Origin: Tissierella sp. MB52-C2
GTDB taxonomy: Bacteria > Bacillota > Clostridia > Tissierellales > Tissierellaceae
DNA: 64,000 nt
Assembly (NCBI RefSeq): GCF_030931715.1
Contig: NZ_CP133261.1
Location: 2,148,643-2,212,642 of the forward strand
Reading direction: 5' to 3'
This document shows positions 62,163 to 64,000 of the stretch, piece after piece. The stretch's first letter is position 1. Every line of letters starts with the position of its first letter. The translations under genes were made by a program, and so were the position numbers. The notes beneath the pieces were generated by a model. It was given only the letters and a program-made list of their open reading frames with translations, did not search any database and was not told the DNA's origin.

Positions 62163-64000
62163 TTATTTATTTACTATCTTTGATAAGTCACAAATTTGAA
62201 CCATTGTATCGTATATTTTCTTTAATAATCCTAACCTATTATTTCTTAACTTTTCATCATCTACCATTACCATTACTCTTTCAAAAAAATTATCTATAGG
62301 CTCTTTTAATACTACTAATTGATCTAGTGCCTTATCATATTCTTTTTTAAGAAGTAAATTATTTACCTTTTCCTCTACATTATTAAATTTCTCATATAAT
62401 TCGATTTCATCTTCTGTAAGTAAATTTCTCTGTACTTCATCTGAAATCGCCTTTTCAGCTAAATTCGATACTCTGTTAAATGCAGATAGTATTTCTGATA
62501 GTCCTTCTTTCTTCAACCACTCATTTAATTTATTGGCTCTTATTTTCATATCATAGACATCATCTATATTTGTTCCAATTACTGCATCTACAATATCATA
62601 TCTAATACCAATATCTATAAACATATTTCTTATTCTTCCATTTAAAAATTCAATTATCTCTTGCTTCACCTTTTCATAATCAAAAGCCAATCCATTTATA
62701 TCTACATAGAAATAAAGGGCTGTTTCCACTAATTCATTAATAGATATATTTAACTTTTTATCTAATATTATATTTATAATCCCAAGGGCTTGACGTCTTA
62801 ATCCAAATGGATCCTGAGAACCTGTTGGATGAATTCCTATGGCAAATAATCCAGCTATAGTATCTACTTTATCTGCAATGCTTAAAATCGCACCTGCTGT
62901 AGTAGTTGGAAGTTCATCCCCTGCAAATCTAGGTAAATATTGTTCAAATATAGCTAAGCTAACTATTTCATTTTCTTCTGAGGTCTTAGCATATTCCATA
63001 CCCATTTTACCTTGAAGCTCTGTAAACTCAGTTACCATCTTTGTAACTAGATCTGCCTTAGATAAATATCCCGCTCTTTCTATATTCTTTTCTGTTTCTT
63101 CTCCTACTTCTAAGTATTCTCCTACTTTTACACCTAAGCTTTGAATTCTCTTAGTCTTATCATACAATGTCCCTAATTTATCCTGGAAGGTTATTTTCTT
63201 AAGCTCCTCTACATAGGATTCTAACGGACTTTTAATATCCTCCATATAGAAAAACTTAGCATCTTCTAATCTAGCACCAAGCACCTTTTCATTTCCTTTT
63301 ACAACTGTTTCTATATATTCTTCGTTTCCATTTCTCACAGTAATGAAATAAGGTAATAATCTATTTTTATCGTCTAATACCGGAAAAAATCTTAATTGTT
63401 CCTTCATAGGAGTTATGATTACATCTTTAGGCAGAGAAAGATATTCTTCTTTTATTCTTCCTATTATAGGAGTAGGATATTCTACTATATTAGTTACTTC
63501 ATCCAAAAGACTTTCATCTTGTGGTAAATTACCACCTTTTTCTTTTACCAGCTTTTCAGACCCGTATTTAATAATATCTTTTCTTTCTTCTTGGTCTAAT
63601 ATTACAAAGTTTTTCCTTAAAATTTCCATGTACTCATCTACGCTAGGTACTTCTATTTTTCCACTTCCTAGGAATCTATGACCCTTTGTAATATTAGATG
63701 CTATTATTCCTTCTAAGTCAAAAGAAATTATCTTATCATCTAATAAAGAAACTAACCATCTAATAGGTCTAGCAAATCTTATATTCTTTCCTCCCCATCT
63801 CATGGATTTAGGAAAATTAATCATCTTTATTATATTAGGCATATTTAAATTTAAAATTTCTTCTATGGTTTTACCAGCCTTTACTACATCTGCATAAACA
63901 TATTCTACACCGTTATATTCTTCAGTATATATTGCTCCTAAGTCTATTCCTTGGCCTCTCATGAATCCTAATAATGCCTTACTTGGACTATCGTTTTCAT
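62163..64000 (-). CDS. glyS: glycyl-tRNA synthetase beta subunit (5' end beyond window)
   Basis: Partial: the coding frame is open to the right edge, where it reads ENDSPSKALLGFMRGQGIDL, a GlyS core segment; the first part lies outside. Typical motifs are MRWGGKNIRFARPIRWL, GHRFLG and the HD-type middle KADLVTKMVTEFTELQGKMG, PTTTAGAILSIADKVDTIAGLF, then FGLRRQALGI and a C-terminal anticodon domain. It works with GlyQ as an alpha2beta2 enzyme; glyQ should lie further right. Confidence 0.96.
   Translation of the reverse strand, partial: ENDSPSKALLGFMRGQGIDLGAIYTEEYNGVEYVYADVVKAGKTIEEILNLNMPNIIKMINFPKSMRWGGKNIRFARPIRWLVSLLDDKIISFDLEGIIASNITKGHRFLGSGKIEVPSVDEYMEILRKNFVILDQEERKDIIKYGSEKLVKEKGGNLPQDESLLDEVTNIVEYPTPIIGRIKEEYLSLPKDVIITPMKEQLRFFPVLDDKNRLLPYFITVRNGNEEYIETVVKGNEKVLGARLEDAKFFYMEDIKSPLESYVEELKKITFQDKLGTLYDKTKRIQSLGVKVGEYLEVGEETEKNIERAGYLSKADLVTKMVTEFTELQGKMGMEYAKTSEENEIVSLAIFEQYLPRFAGDELPTTTAGAILSIADKVDTIAGLFAIGIHPTGSQDPFGLRRQALGIINIILDKKLNISINELVETALYFYVDINGLAFDYEKVKQEIIEFLNGRIRNMFIDIGIRYDIVDAVIGTNIDDVYDMKIRANKLNEWLKKEGLSEILSAFNRVSNLAEKAISDEVQRNLLTEDEIELYEKFNNVEEKVNNLLLKKEYDKALDQLVVLKEPIDNFFERVMVMVDDEKLRNNRLGLLKKIYDTMVQICDLSKIVNK

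Noticed and set aside
1-64000. CRISPR arrays, tRNA or 16S/23S rRNA genes
   Set aside because: No regularly spaced repeats of 24-37 bases and no tRNA-like GGTTCGAATCC arm with a matching acceptor stem were seen on either strand.

Overview
The window is AT-rich bacterial DNA from a spore-forming, low-GC Gram-positive organism, most likely a clostridium in the broad sense (Tissierellales-like is my guess from overall feel, not proven). Evidence is the spoIIA-sigF operon, a spoVA operon, yunB, a class-A-looking RNase P RNA, Gram-positive style ribosome binding sites (AGGAGG) and a housekeeping block glyS-ccpN-ppsR / dgt / dnaG-rpoD / trmK-nif3. Nearly every gene is on the minus strand; only a class A penicillin-binding protein, a PHP-domain protein and a glycine riboswitch are on the plus strand.

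Layout. 1-14.6 kb is core: hflX, yunB, the PBP, the spoVA genes (with an unrecorded 54-residue membrane peptide in front, behind a sigma-F/G-like promoter), spoIIAA-AB-sigF behind a sigma-H-like promoter, folD, an NhaC-family antiporter, an NlpC/P60 wall hydrolase and a CDF metal exporter. 14.8-19.2 kb holds a PHP protein, a tandem glycine riboswitch with a clear terminator but no gene to control, a solitary Eco57I-like DNA methyltransferase and an unrecognised 300-residue protein. 19.2-31.1 kb is a complete non-PTS amino sugar pathway that best fits N-acetylgalactosamine: ABC importer, BadF-type kinase, NagA-type deacetylase, AgaS-type isomerase/deaminase, PfkB kinase and class II aldolase, with a Gfo/Idh/MocA oxidoreductase of unknown role and a GntR regulator whose promoter carries a TGGT-N4-ACCA operator.

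31.2-35.7 kb is a Bce-type antimicrobial peptide detoxification module (ABC transporter plus intramembrane-sensing two-component system). 35.9-38.3 kb holds a methyltransferase, a self-regulated TetR repressor and a decayed gene. 38.3-53.7 kb is an eight-gene phage-defence operon, brxE-brxA-brxB-brxC-pglX-pglZ-brxD-brxHI, matching BREX type 6 in content and order. It sits between the decayed gene and an AT-rich, gene-free flank ending at rnpB, as expected for an accessory island. 54.4-64 kb returns to core genes; glyS runs off the right edge.

The most notable items are the type 6 BREX operon, the orphan glycine riboswitch, the galactosamine cluster with its cysteine-rich oxidoreductase, and the small peptide ahead of spoVAA. 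No CRISPR array, tRNA, 16S/23S rRNA or intact transposase was seen.
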